Source: Arthrobacter sp. OAP107
Lineage (GTDB): Bacteria > Actinomycetota > Actinomycetes > Actinomycetales > Micrococcaceae
Reading direction: 5' to 3'
NCBI RefSeq assembly: GCF_040546765.1
Contig: NZ_JBEPOK010000001.1
Location: 248,001 to 312,000, forward strand
Length of the DNA stretch: 64,000 nucleotides
Below the pieces are notes generated by a model, which did no database searches, had not been told where the DNA came from, and saw only the letters and a list, made by a program, of their open reading frames with translations. The position numbers were made by a program, and so were the translations under genes. Within the stretch, counting starts at the first letter, position 1. Each line of letters opens with the position of its first letter. Positions 8,456 through 17,640 of this stretch are shown piece by piece.

Positions 8456-9799
8456 TCAGACAGTGGCGCGGATGAGTGCTTCGGTCTCGCGGCGCAGCTC
8501 GAGCGCCTTTGAGAGGGACTCGTCGATGACGATGTCCTCCCACTTGACGCTGTTGCCCTTGATAACGGGGTTCTTGAGTTCGACGTGGTGGGCCAGTGCC
8601 ACCGGCAGCAGTCCGTGGCGGACGGAGGTTTCGGCGGAGACGAGCTTGCCCCAGACCGTGTAGCCGCCTTCGCCGTCGAGGAATTCGCCGGCCTTTAGGT
8701 CCTTCTTGGCGGTGGCGACGACGTCGCCGAAGAAGCCCTTCGGGGCGCCGGTCGCCACACCGCGGAGGACCGCGTTGGCAATGGAGATGTTCAGCTCGAG
8801 GCCCACGTAGTGGTACGGGCGGTAGAGGGCTGCGTACTGGCCGGTGGGGTCCGGGTGCCAGGGGTATTCGGTGAAGCAGCCGGAGACGTAGGCATTGGTG
8901 GCCTTGACGACGACGAAGACGCCTTCCTGGGTGTTGAACGGGATCCAGTCGCCGTCCCGGGTGACGCTGGACATCACATCGACGCTGCCCTCATGGGCCA
9001 GCACGCCACCGACGTCCGAGGGGCGGCAGATCGTGGCGATCTCCTCGACGTTTCCGGGCGTGAACGTCAGCCCGTTGTCGGAAGGGACGAGGCCTGCGCC
9101 GTTGGCCACGGCGGCCATCTCGATGGAGGCCTTGGTGCCGTCACGGAAGGAGGTGTGCATGTACGGGTTGAGCTGGCCAGAGTCGGTGAGTTCCTTGGAG
9201 AACTCCCAGTTTTCCCAGACGTTGTCCGGGTTCATCTCGTGGTAATGCTCCAGGTACTTGGCGCCCTTGCCGGCACAGACGACGTCGAAGCCGCTGGTCC
9301 GGGCCCAGTCGACCAGTTCCATGATGAGTGCCGGCTGGTCGCCGTACGCCATGGAGTAGACAACGCCGGCCTCCTCGGCGCGCTTGGCGAGGGCCGGGCC
9401 GGCCAGTGCGTCGGCTTCGACCGTGACCATGATGATGTGTTTGCCGGTTTCGATGGCCCGCAGCGCATGGTCGATACCCACGATGGGGTTTCCGGTGGCT
9501 TCCACAATGATGTCGATGTCGGCGTCGAAGAGGTCGGACGCGTTGGCCACCACGGTGGTGGTCCGCCGTTCAAGGGCCTCGTCGATGGTGGAGGCGACTG
9601 CGTCGGCCGGCCACCCTACAAGTTCCAGCGCGCCCTGGGCGCGCTTGAGGTTGATGTCGGCGATCGCGACAACATGTACCCCGGGGATGTTGCGCGCCTG
9701 GGACAGGTACATGGTGCCGAAGCGGCCCGCTCCGATCAGGCCTACCCGGATCGGGCGGCCTTCGCTTTCACGCTGTTCAAGAAGGGAATGCAGGTTCAC
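8456..9799 (-). CDS. NAD(P)-dependent oxidoreductase with C-terminal SAF domain (COG4091, homoserine-dehydrogenase-like)
   Basis: The protein has 447 residues. The N-terminal Rossmann domain has GLIGAGRFGTMYLSQ, followed by an inner domain like that of homoserine dehydrogenase (DIIVEATGNP; ADALAGPALAKRAEEAG). A SAF-type domain closes the C-terminus (DLKAGEFLDGEGGYTVWGKL). COG4091 members were long annotated as homoserine dehydrogenases, but sit mostly in carbohydrate or polyol gene clusters, where they appear to act on branched or short sugar alcohols or sugar acids. Here it is the first gene of the operon, just inside the LacI operator region, so it should act early on the imported sugar. 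No threonine genes are near, which argues against amino-acid synthesis. The precise reaction is unknown. Confidence 0.85.
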   Translation of the reverse strand: MNLHSLLEQRESEGRPIRVGLIGAGRFGTMYLSQARNIPGVHVVAIADINLKRAQGALELVGWPADAVASTIDEALERRTTTVVANASDLFDADIDIIVEATGNPIVGIDHALRAIETGKHIIMVTVEADALAGPALAKRAEEAGVVYSMAYGDQPALIMELVDWARTSGFDVVCAGKGAKYLEHYHEMNPDNVWENWEFSKELTDSGQLNPYMHTSFRDGTKASIEMAAVANGAGLVPSDNGLTFTPGNVEEIATICRPSDVGGVLAHEGSVDVMSSVTRDGDWIPFNTQEGVFVVVKATNAYVSGCFTEYPWHPDPTGQYAALYRPYHYVGLELNISIANAVLRGVATGAPKGFFGDVVATAKKDLKAGEFLDGEGGYTVWGKLVSAETSVRHGLLPVALAHHVELKNPVIKGNSVKWEDIVIDESLSKALELRRETEALIRATV

Positions 9800-9880
9800 G
9801 ATGGGTCTTCCTTTTCGTGGCGTTGAGCGGGGGGCGTAAGCCCTGCAGGCTGACTTCCTCGTCGCTCGCCATCTGGAGTG

Positions 9881-9891
9881 GTAACGGTTAC
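9881..9891. promoter_or_regulatory. Putative LacI-family operator
   Basis: GTAAC-G-GTTAC is a perfect 11-bp palindrome in the 177-bp divergent gap between the oxidoreductase (starts 9799, minus) and the LacI gene (starts 9977, plus). AACGGTT/AACCGTT cores are typical of LacI-family sites. Its place about 85 bp from both starts fits joint control of operon and regulator. Confidence 0.6.
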
Positions 9892-9976
9892 ACTTTTGTA
9901 CCAGTAGTTAGCGTGTGACGTCAATCACCAGCATGGTTAGCTGGTTTCCGCTGTCGCTAAAGGAAGGAGGGACCAG

Positions 9977-11026
9977 GTGAAAAAGACCACGATTCGGGAT
10001 GTAGCCCGGGAGGCAGGGGTATCTGTCGCTGTCGTCTCGCGGGTGCTGAACGAGGGGAGCGGGCCGGTGGCGGCCCTGACGCGGGCCAAGGTGGTCGAGA
10101 CCATCGACCGTCTAGGCTACAGGCCCATGGCAGCGGCCCGGGATCTTCAGCAGAAGTCCACCTCAACTATTGGCCTGGTACTGGCCGACCTGACCAACCC
10201 GTTTTTCGCACGCCTGGCCGACAGGGTCGTCTGGGAGGCACGATCCCGGGGAGTCCACGTCGTCCTGCTCACCACGCAGGAGGACCCCCATCTGGAAGCC
10301 GAATCCATCGACACCCTGGTGGAACGGTCCGTTGCGTCCGTCATCGCCACTCCGGCCGGCGGCAATGTCGACAAATGGAGCCGGCTCGCAGATTTAGGCA
10401 TCAACGTCGTGTTCGTCGACCGGGAAATCCCGGAACTCCCGGAATTCGACGTCGTGGCCATTCGCAACGACGTATCAGCGGAGACAGCGGTTGAGCACCT
10501 CATTGGCTTGGGCCATACCAGGATCGGGTTCATCTCCGGACCTTCCGACACCTCGACCGGACGGGTCAGGGTGGAAGGTTTCCGACGGGGCATGGCAGAG
10601 GCAGGACTGCCCGTTGATGAAGAACTCATTCACCACATCCCCTTCCGCGGCGACGCCGGGAGCGACGCCATCGGTGCCCTTCTGGGATTGCCCGAACCGC
10701 CCACCGCCGTCGTCGTCGGCAACACGGCACAGGTTCGCTCCGCCCTGCGCCGGATCAAGCAGTCTGACGTCGCAGTCCCGGCCGATCTGAGTTTGGTCGT
10801 TTTCGATGACAATCCCTGGACCGAACTGGTCTCCCCGCCCCTGACCGTCATTCGCCAGCCCATCGACATGCTCGCGGTCCACTCCGTCGACCTCGCCGTA
10901 GGACGTGCCAAAGGAAGCATCTCCGGCGCACCGCGGCGCATCGAGGTTGCTGCCGAGTTCGTAAGGCGCTCCAGCAGCGCCCCGGCCATCCAAACCACCT
11001 CAACCAGCCAAGCCCCGGCCCGTTAG
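9977..11026 (+). CDS. LacI-family transcriptional regulator
   Basis: The protein has 349 residues with a GTG start that follows GGAAGGAGG. The N-terminus KKTTIRDVAREAGVSVAVVS is the LacI helix-turn-helix, and VVSRVLNEGSG with the hinge YRPMAAARDLQ follows. The rest is the sugar-binding core (TIGLVLADLTNPFFARLAD; HTRIGFISGP). Such regulators usually repress a sugar operon until the sugar or a product binds. It is divergent from the ABC transporter operon, and a palindrome at 9881 is the likely binding site. The downstream ABM protein and gluconokinase genes are probably cotranscribed. Confidence 0.95.
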   Translation: MKKTTIRDVAREAGVSVAVVSRVLNEGSGPVAALTRAKVVETIDRLGYRPMAAARDLQQKSTSTIGLVLADLTNPFFARLADRVVWEARSRGVHVVLLTTQEDPHLEAESIDTLVERSVASVIATPAGGNVDKWSRLADLGINVVFVDREIPELPEFDVVAIRNDVSAETAVEHLIGLGHTRIGFISGPSDTSTGRVRVEGFRRGMAEAGLPVDEELIHHIPFRGDAGSDAIGALLGLPEPPTAVVVGNTAQVRSALRRIKQSDVAVPADLSLVVFDDNPWTELVSPPLTVIRQPIDMLAVHSVDLAVGRAKGSISGAPRRIEVAAEFVRRSSSAPAIQTTSTSQAPAR

Positions 11027-11052
11027 GGCCAGAACAGACAGGAAACACTCGA

Positions 11053-11364
11053 ATGACCGTAGTAGTCACCGCCGTCTTCCACCCGCGCGACGGGAAAAAG
11101 GAACAACTCGCCAAGGCCCTCCAGGAGTCAATCCCGGCCGTCCACGCGGAAGAAGGCTGCCTCCTGTACGCCATCCACGACGCCGCTGATGGAACAATCA
11201 CCATGATCGAGAAGTGGACCAGCCCGGAGCTGCTCGGAGCGCACGCAAAAGGTCCCGCCGTTGCAGCGCTTGATGCGGCCGTCGACCCGCTCATTGACTC
11301 ACCCACGACCGTGACAACCATGACGCCCATCAACGCCGGCACCGACACCCAGGGCGCCCTGTGA
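11053..11364 (+). CDS. ABM-domain protein (antibiotic biosynthesis monooxygenase/YgiN-LsrG fold)
   Basis: This small cytoplasmic protein has 103 residues. MTVVVTAVFHPRDGKKEQLA and EEGCLLYAIHDAADG match the dimeric alpha-beta barrel of the ABM family, which includes LsrG and quinol monooxygenases. AGGAAA precedes the ATG. Its TGA overlaps the gluconokinase start (GTGA), so the two are translated together. In sugar operons such proteins may isomerise or detoxify a reactive carbonyl intermediate, but no activity can be assigned from sequence. Confidence 0.85.
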   Translation: MTVVVTAVFHPRDGKKEQLAKALQESIPAVHAEEGCLLYAIHDAADGTITMIEKWTSPELLGAHAKGPAVAALDAAVDPLIDSPTTVTTMTPINAGTDTQGAL

Positions 11365-11885
11365 ACGATATCGAGACTGTATTCGTCATGGGCGTATCAG
11401 GCGTCGGGAAAACAACCGTTGGATCCGCGCTGGCCGCCAAGCTCGGTACCCCCTTCATCGACGCCGACGACCTGCACCCGCCCGCCAACATAGCGAAAAT
11501 GGCTGCCGGGATTCCCCTCACCGACGAGGACCGGTGGCCATGGCTCGAAACAGTCGCACGTGCCGCCGGCCGCCAGCCCTCAGTCGTGGCCTGCTCCGCC
11601 CTCCGCCGCCGCTACCGCGACTACCTGCTATCACTCCTGCCAGGCGCCATCTTCATCCACCTCGAGGCAGGCCGCCAACAAATAGCCGAAAGGGTTACCG
11701 GCCGCACCCACGAATACATGCCAGCAAGCCTCCTCGACAGCCAACTGGCCACCCTCGAACCTCTCGCAGCCGACGAGCCCGGATTCCAGCTCGACGCAAC
11801 AATGGCCATCGAACATCTCCTCCAACAGGCCACGGCACGCCTCATCCCAACTGATTCCTCGTCTAAGGGCGGCCCTACCCTATAG
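11361..11885 (+). CDS. Gluconokinase (GntK type)
   Basis: The protein has 174 residues, the usual size for the P-loop thermoresistant gluconokinases. GVSGVGKTTVGSALA is the Walker A loop, DADDLHPPANIAKMAAG the gluconate-binding segment, and CSALRRRYRDYL the conserved Arg-rich part. It phosphorylates D-gluconate (or a close sugar acid) to the 6-phosphate with ATP. The start is GTG, overlapping the ABM stop. It is the only obvious sugar-acid kinase in the window, so it may also serve the glucose-oxidising genes at 20-29 kb, which would make gluconate. Confidence 0.93.
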   Translation: MNDIETVFVMGVSGVGKTTVGSALAAKLGTPFIDADDLHPPANIAKMAAGIPLTDEDRWPWLETVARAAGRQPSVVACSALRRRYRDYLLSLLPGAIFIHLEAGRQQIAERVTGRTHEYMPASLLDSQLATLEPLAADEPGFQLDATMAIEHLLQQATARLIPTDSSSKGGPTL

Positions 11886-11921
11886 CTCCGGCAGGAAACA
11901 ACGCTCAGCCCGAGGCCTGCC

Positions 11922-11938
11922 GTCAGGTTGGGGCGTAC
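11922..11938 (+). repeat. Dispersed 17-bp motif, copy B
   Basis: GTCAGGTTGGGGCGTAC lies 36 bp after the gluconokinase stop, at the right edge of the carbohydrate module. Copy A (958) lies outside the left edge in the same orientation. Confidence 0.7.
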
Positions 11939-12266
11939 CTCTACTGCATCCACTGCTGGGGGCGCACTGGTAAACGCCGCCATGCCCCAGCCACCCGCTG
12001 CTTCGCAAACGTTCGCCAACCCCGATGCACTCCGGAACGGTGACGCTGGAAAGGGAAGCCCCCGGGCGGGTTCACCGGCGATACACAGGGGCTCCCCCGG
12101 CAGTGGAACTCTTGGGGGAAAAGCTGCACCACCGCGAAAGGGTTAGCGTGGACGGAGCCTGTCTATGACCTCGGGCCACCAGATCCGATCATTCTTGAGC
12201 CGAACAGCAGACCGCGCGATGGTAGGCCAGTGCGGCAACCGACCCATAAGAAAAATCGGAAACAAC

Positions 12267-12286
12267 CTATTGCGTTGTCGCAATAG
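12267..12286. promoter_or_regulatory. Perfect inverted repeat, putative MarR operator (site 1)
   Basis: CTATTGCG-TTGT-CGCAATAG is an 8+8 bp perfect inverted repeat with a 4-bp spacer. TTGCGT at 12270 followed after 17 bp by AAAAAT gives a possible -35/-10 pair reading toward the MFS gene at 12475, with the operator covering the -35. Related sites occur at 26694, 27282, 29443, 30150, 32727, 33309 and 49333. Confidence 0.65.
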
Positions 12287-12474
12287 TTGCGTAAAAATAA
12301 AAGCATAACTTTGTGGAACCAGCTGCCTGCGGCGGTTTCCAACGTGATTCCGGGTTCTGCCGCAAACTTCTGCTCCTTCCGGTCGCCGGCCGAAAGAGTA
12401 CCGCTGGGCTCTGCGGAGAGTAACAGCGTGCTGGGGCGCGATCCGATTCGCCGTATTGCGAAGGAGCAATTCCG

Positions 12475-13794
12475 ATGGCACAGAAGGTAACGTCAGCAGC
12501 GGCAGTGGGCAACGCGCGGTGGAAGCGGCTGATTCCCGTCGCGATCGTCGTCTACATCATCTCGTTCATGGACAGGACCAACATTGGATTCGCCCTCAAC
12601 GGACTCCACCAGGACCTGGGTATCGACGCTGCCCAGCAGGGACTGGCCGCCGGCATCTTCTTCATCGGCTACCTGGTCCTGCAGATACCCGGCGGCCACC
12701 TCGCCGAGCACTGGAGCGCGAAGAAGTTCGTCGGCATCATGGTGCTCATCTGGGGTGTGCTGGCCGTCCTTTCCGGCTTCATCCAGAACTTCACGCAACT
12801 GCTCCTGGTGCGCTTCTTCCTCGGCGTGGCTGAGGCCGGGATCTGGCCCGCGATCCTTGTCCTGATCAGCCACTGGTTCCCCGCGGCTGAACGGGCACGG
12901 GCCTACGCGTTCTGGATGATGAACATCGCCATCGCTTCCATCATCACCGCGCCCCTCTCCGGATGGATTCTCTCGTTCTCTGACTGGCGCTGGCTGTTCA
13001 TCATCGAAGGCATCTTCCCGTTCATCATCGCTGCGCCCCTGTGGTGGGCCCTGATCGCCGACCATCCGCGCGAAGCGGCATGGTGCTCGGCCCAGGAGCG
13101 TGAGTACATCGAGAACGGACTGGCTGCAGATGCCGCAGCACATCCCCAACAGGAAAGGCTTGGCCTCCGCCACGTTCTGTCCAACGCCGTGGTTTGGCGG
13201 TTGACCCTTGTGTACTTCCTCATCCAGATCGGCTTCTACGGCATCAACATTTGGCTGCCCCACGTCATCAAGACGATCACCTCCGGTTCCCCGATCGAGG
13301 TGGGCATGATCACCGCAATTCCGTACGTGCTGGCGATGTTCGGCCTCTGGTACAACGCCAAGGCAGCCGACCGCTCGGGCCGCTACTCCACGCACGTGCT
13401 GCTGTCGATGGCAGTCGGTGCTGTTGCCCTGGTGGTCTCCGTGGCGACCGGGGACAGCCTTCCGTTCGTAGCCGTCACCCTCATCAGCGTCGCGGTGGCC
13501 GGAGCCCTGGCCTACGACGGTCCCTTCTGGGCGTCCGCGTCCCGAGCAATGCCCGCTGCCGTCGCCGGCACCGCCATGGGGCTGATCAATGCGGTAGGTA
13601 ACCTCGGCGGATTTGTCGGCCCCTACGTGGGAGGCTTCCTGCAGGATGTGACCCATGGCAGCTTCCTGGCCACGTCCATCTTCCTGGCATGCTGCCTGTT
13701 GGCTGCAGGCCTGGTCATGCTCACACTGCGCCGCACCGGCGACCGTCCCCTGGCACGCGGCCGGCAGGAGCGCCACAGTCAGCCTGGCCATTAA
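12475..13794 (+). CDS. MFS transporter, anion:cation symporter (ACS) type
   Basis: The protein has 439 residues with about twelve membrane helices. YIISFMDRTNIGFALNGL and VEAGIWPAILVLISHWFP-like segments (GVAEAGIWPAI) are hallmarks of the ACS family, which imports organic anions such as hexuronates, glucarate, galactonate or phthalate with protons. A GAAGGAG site precedes the ATG. The gene follows the perfect TTGCG-N4-CGCAA operator and precedes an amylo-glucosidase-like gene by 133 bp. Considering the sugar-acid enzymes nearby, a sugar-acid substrate is plausible but unproven. The C-terminus ends in a short basic cytoplasmic tail. Confidence 0.92.
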   Translation: MAQKVTSAAAVGNARWKRLIPVAIVVYIISFMDRTNIGFALNGLHQDLGIDAAQQGLAAGIFFIGYLVLQIPGGHLAEHWSAKKFVGIMVLIWGVLAVLSGFIQNFTQLLLVRFFLGVAEAGIWPAILVLISHWFPAAERARAYAFWMMNIAIASIITAPLSGWILSFSDWRWLFIIEGIFPFIIAAPLWWALIADHPREAAWCSAQEREYIENGLAADAAAHPQQERLGLRHVLSNAVVWRLTLVYFLIQIGFYGINIWLPHVIKTITSGSPIEVGMITAIPYVLAMFGLWYNAKAADRSGRYSTHVLLSMAVGAVALVVSVATGDSLPFVAVTLISVAVAGALAYDGPFWASASRAMPAAVAGTAMGLINAVGNLGGFVGPYVGGFLQDVTHGSFLATSIFLACCLLAAGLVMLTLRRTGDRPLARGRQERHSQPGH

Positions 13795-13927
13795 CTTCCA
13801 GGAGAAGGCGACTGCCAGCCTGGTGGCCAACTCGGGCTCAGGCTCCACCCTGATTCATTGCCGATCTGACCGTGCTGACCCCGGGCATGATGGGCATCCT
13901 GCCGGAGGGGCTTGCCTTTCTTAGTTG

Positions 13928-16114
13928 ATGGAAGGCAAGGCCCCTGGCCGTGGTACGACTGCGGAAGAAGTCAATGTGGACGAAGTAAATGTCGCGAATC
14001 ATGCGGGATCTGCCGGCAAGGGCGACGTCACCTTGGTGCAGGGAACGACGTTCTGCATTTCGTCCGCCAACGGCGATATGTCAGCGAATCTCCCGCAAGG
14101 GGTGTTTTTTGAGGACACGCGGTTCATCAGCGCGTGGGTGCTGAAGCTCCAGGGCTTGCCGGTGGAGCCGCTCTCATCCGCCACGCCGGAGCCTTTCCAT
14201 GCCTTTTTCGTCGGAAGGGCCGGCAGGAAGGACCACACCGACAGCGCGCTGCTCATTGACCGGGAACGCAGGCTGGGGGCGGGCCTCACCGAGGCCCTGA
14301 CCGTCCATAACTACTCGAACCGGCCGCTGCAGTGCCGGATATCGTTAGATGCCGACGCCGACTTTGCCAGCCTGTTTGACGTGAAGGAAGCCAGGCACGT
14401 CCGCGGCGGGCGCTGTAACCGCAGCTGGAGCGAGGCCGGGCTGACGCTGGAGTCCGAACGGGAAGGCCATAGCGGGCGCATCACGGTGGTCTTTCCCGGT
14501 GCCAGGCTCGAGGGCGACGGACTCGTTCTGGAGACCGCCATCGCCGCCCACGGGACGTGGTCGGGCAACATCTCTGCCACGCCTGTGCTGGACCCCGCAA
14601 CCGGCCATGGAGCGGCCGGTGCGGGCGACCCGGGGGCGGCTGCCATGCGGCGGGTGATGGCCTGGCGCAAATCCATGCCCACGGCGACGTTGCGGAACAA
14701 GGCAGTGGAAAGGGTGATCAAGCGCAGTCAGGAAGACCTGGGGTCATTGCGGATATTCAATCCCGACCACCCGGACCGAGCGGTTGTGGCCGCAGGTGCT
14801 CCGTGGTTTATGGCGCTTTTCGGCAGGGACAGTCTTTTCGCTTCGTTCATGTCATTGCTGCTGGACCCGTCCTTGGCCAAGGGGACCTTGCTGACTCTGG
14901 CGGACTACCAGGGCACGAAAGTCGACGCCGCTTCCGAGGAAGAGCCGGGCAGGATCCTGCACGAAGTACGCCTCGGAGCCTCGGCCGGCCTCGCCCTGGG
15001 CGGCAGCGGGGTGTACTACGGCACCGCGGACGCCACACCGCTGTTCGTCATTGTCCTGGCGGAGCTGAGCAGGTGGGGACTCGACGATGACGCGATGCGC
15101 CGGCTTCTTCCGGCGGCAGACAAGGCACTGGGCTGGATGGAAGCTTACGGTGACTCCGATGGCGACGGATTTATCGAATACCAGCGAAAGACCGAAAAAG
15201 GCCTGCGCAACCAGGGCTGGAAGGACTCCGGCGACGGGATCAATTTCGCAGACGGAACGCTGGCCGAACCGCCCATCGCCCTGTGCGAAGTGCAGGGTTA
15301 CGCCTACGGCGCCTACCTGGGCCGGGCACTGCTGGCCAGGGCCGCAGGCGACGCGCAGACCGCCGGGACCTGCGTGGAGAAAGCGCTCAGGCTGAAGAAG
15401 GCGTTCAACGACCAGTTCTGGCTGCCCGACCGCGGGTACTTCGCGGTGGCGCTGGACCGGGATAAAAAACCCGTGGACGCTCTCGCCTCCAACATGGCCC
15501 ATTGCCTGTGGACCGGGATCATCGACGACGACAAGGCGGCCCTGGTGGCGGCGCACCTGCTGTCCGCTGACATGTTTACCGGCTGGGGGATCAGAACACT
15601 GGCGGCAAGCATGGGCGCTTACAACCCCGCAAGCTACCACAACGGATCAGTATGGCCTCACGACAATGCCATCGCGGCCGCCGGACTGATGCGGTACGGC
15701 TTCGTTGACGAAGCCCGCAACGTGGCCTATTCCCTGCTCGAGGCGGCGGACCACTTCAACGGCCGGCTCCCAGAGCTCTTTTGCGGACTCGACCGCTCAC
15801 ACTACCCGCAGCCGGTCCCGTACCCTGCCTCATGTTCCCCCCAGGCCTGGGCGTCGGCGGCGCCTGTTCAGCTCATCAGGACGCTGCTCCTCTTCGATCC
15901 GGGACTTCCATGGAAGGAGCTGTGGCTGGCCCCCACCCTGCCCCCGCACAACACGCACTTCCATTTCGATAACGTCCCATTCGCAGGGGAGGGACGGCTC
16001 TCGGTCCACATCGACGGCCGGGCCGTGAGTGTCCAGGGGCTGCCCGAAGATATCCGGTTGCGGCACGAACCGCGCCCCCCGCTCAATGAACTGCTCAACC
16101 TGACCCGCCAATGA
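13928..16114 (+). CDS. Amylo-alpha-1,6-glucosidase / glycogen-debranching-like enzyme
   Basis: The protein has 728 residues. The first 200 or so form the N-terminal beta domain of bacterial debranching-like proteins (GTTFCISSANGDMSANLPQG, FFEDTRFISAW). The C-terminal two thirds form an alpha/alpha toroid (FGRDSLFASFMSLLL; NQGWKDSGDGINFADG; SVWPHDNAIAAAGLMRYG; PELFCGLDR), as in the GDE_C family. Members hydrolyse alpha-glucosidic linkages in glycogen-like or compatible-solute glycosides, and some are induced by stress. No signal peptide is visible, so it acts in the cytoplasm. The ATG at 13928 is directly preceded by a TTG; the nearest GGAGG is about 20 nt upstream, so the true start may be slightly downstream. 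Confidence 0.85.
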   Translation: MEGKAPGRGTTAEEVNVDEVNVANHAGSAGKGDVTLVQGTTFCISSANGDMSANLPQGVFFEDTRFISAWVLKLQGLPVEPLSSATPEPFHAFFVGRAGRKDHTDSALLIDRERRLGAGLTEALTVHNYSNRPLQCRISLDADADFASLFDVKEARHVRGGRCNRSWSEAGLTLESEREGHSGRITVVFPGARLEGDGLVLETAIAAHGTWSGNISATPVLDPATGHGAAGAGDPGAAAMRRVMAWRKSMPTATLRNKAVERVIKRSQEDLGSLRIFNPDHPDRAVVAAGAPWFMALFGRDSLFASFMSLLLDPSLAKGTLLTLADYQGTKVDAASEEEPGRILHEVRLGASAGLALGGSGVYYGTADATPLFVIVLAELSRWGLDDDAMRRLLPAADKALGWMEAYGDSDGDGFIEYQRKTEKGLRNQGWKDSGDGINFADGTLAEPPIALCEVQGYAYGAYLGRALLARAAGDAQTAGTCVEKALRLKKAFNDQFWLPDRGYFAVALDRDKKPVDALASNMAHCLWTGIIDDDKAALVAAHLLSADMFTGWGIRTLAASMGAYNPASYHNGSVWPHDNAIAAAGLMRYGFVDEARNVAYSLLEAADHFNGRLPELFCGLDRSHYPQPVPYPASCSPQAWASAAPVQLIRTLLLFDPGLPWKELWLAPTLPPHNTHFHFDNVPFAGEGRLSVHIDGRAVSVQGLPEDIRLRHEPRPPLNELLNLTRQ

Positions 16115-16159
16115 CCAGCAGCCCTCGCAGGAGTCGGGGCGTGTGATTCCCTGATGCGG

Positions 16160-17640
16160 TCAGCTGCGGCTTGCTTTCTCCTGCTGCCCCAGTGCTGGTG
16201 AGGGCAGCCCGAATTCTCTTTTGAGGGCCGACTGCGCCGCGTACCAGGCGCAGAGCCCGTGGGCTGAGGGACCGGGCGGGGTTGAGGACGAGCACAGGTA
16301 CACGCCTTGTGCCGGTGTCCGCCCGGGGTCGGGGGAGATGACGGGGCGTTTGAGCAGTTGCCAGGCCGAAAGGGCTCCGGCGCAGAAGTCCCCTCCGACG
16401 TAGTTTGGGTTGTATTCGCTGTATTGCTGCGCGGTGATGGAGTGGGTGGCGAGGATGACGTCCCGGAATCCTGGTGCGAACTGTTCGACCCGGCGGGTGA
16501 TCGTCTCTGTCATGTCCTGACTGGAGCCTGCCGGGACGTGGGTGTAGGTCCACAGGATGTGGTTCCCGGAGGGCGCGCGGCTGCTGTCGAGGGTTGTTGG
16601 TTGACTGGCCAGGACAAAGGGCTGCCCGGGATACCGTCCGGCGGCCACTTCGGCTTCCGCCCGTGCCATGTCTGCCCTGGTGCCGCCCAGGTGCACGCTA
16701 AGGGCTGGGGCAAGGGCGCGGTTGGCCCACGGCACGGCGCGGAGAGCGCGAAGTCGACTTTGCTGACGGCGTTCCCGTACCGGAATGAGGCAAGTTTGCG
16801 CAGGTAGTTTGTGGGGAGTACGTCTCCGGCGATTTGGGCAAGCCCCGCCGGGGCGAGGTCCAACAGGACTGTCTTGGGCCGGGAGCCGTGGCGGACTTCG
16901 GCCAGGTCGGTGACGGGGGAGTTGAGCACTATGTCACCGCCATGGTCCAGCAGGTCCGCGGCCATCGCGTCCGCGATCGATTGCGATCCGCCGATGGGGA
17001 TCGCCCAGCCGCGGGCATGGGCGTGCGCGGCCAACAGCATCGCCGTGCCGCTGGTGGCCAGTCCGGGCATGGAGCCGATGCAGTGGGCACTGACACCGGT
17101 GATCATGGCCGGTGCGATGGCTCCTGTAAAGCGCGTGTTCCACCAGGGCCCGCCCTGTTCGACGGTCCGGGCAGAGTAGAGGAGTGCTGCGAGCGGGTCC
17201 CGGGGGATGCGCAGCAGCTGGTGCATGGTGAGGTCAGTGATTCCGTCTGCCCGTTCCATGAGGGGTTGGAGCAGCCGGCGGTACCGTTCACCGTCCCGGC
17301 CCAGGCCCTCGGCGGTCCGGGCCAAGCTGCGGTAGGCGATTCCGGCCATGGACGGGTCCACTGCCTGGGCGTAGGAGATCTCAGGCACCGGCGGGTCAAT
17401 GCGCTGTTCAAGCTCAAACGCCCGGAAGAACGGGCTGGCCCGGGCCAGGGGGTGGACGGCTGAACAAACGTCATGGAGGAACCCCGGCAGCGTGAGTTCG
17501 GCGGTCCGGGTTCCGCCCCGACCGCTAGTGCTCCCTCCAGCACCTGGACTTTCAGCCCGGCCCGCCCCATGGTGACGGCGCCAGCCCGTTGGGCCCGGCC
17601 CCGACAACCACGACGTCGGGCCTCAGGTGGTCCGTCCGCT
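16160..17640 (-). pseudogene. FAD-dependent oxidoreductase (phytoene-desaturase superfamily), three frameshifts
   Basis: Three frames together give one protein of roughly 490 residues. The first frame holds the dinucleotide fold VVVVGAGPNGLA. After a one-base change near 17580 the next frame gives AVTMGRAGLKVQVLEG, and after another near 17530 a third frame runs from TRTAELTLPGFLHDVCSAVH to SKVDFALSAP. A third break near 16740 leads to PWANRALAPALSVHLGGTRA and on to the TGA at 16160. The superfamily includes carotenoid desaturases and uncharacterised FAD enzymes; no carotenoid genes are nearby. It is the last gene of the long operon and overlaps the end of the GH15 gene. The start codon is uncertain. 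Three indels in one gene suggest decay, although a poor consensus in this region cannot be excluded. Confidence 0.75.

Larger units (their letters stand above)
11886..12474. other. Long intergenic control region before the MFS transporter
   Basis: No gene is apparent. A CGGCAGG/CCTGCCG inverted repeat with a 20-nt loop (11889-11922) may be a weak terminator after gntK, and the dispersed 17-mer copy B follows directly. The perfect inverted repeat at 12267-12286 and the AT-rich stretch 12290-12310 look like the promoter for the transporter gene, leaving a leader of about 170 nt. Confidence 0.5.

Noticed and set aside
8810..9826. Plus-strand frame of 338 residues
   Set aside because: It lies antisense to the COG4091 gene, is Gly/Val/His-rich and has no domain.
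12493..13848. Minus-strand frame of 451 residues
   Set aside because: It lies antisense to the MFS gene. Asp/His/Gln-rich composition shows it is a shadow.
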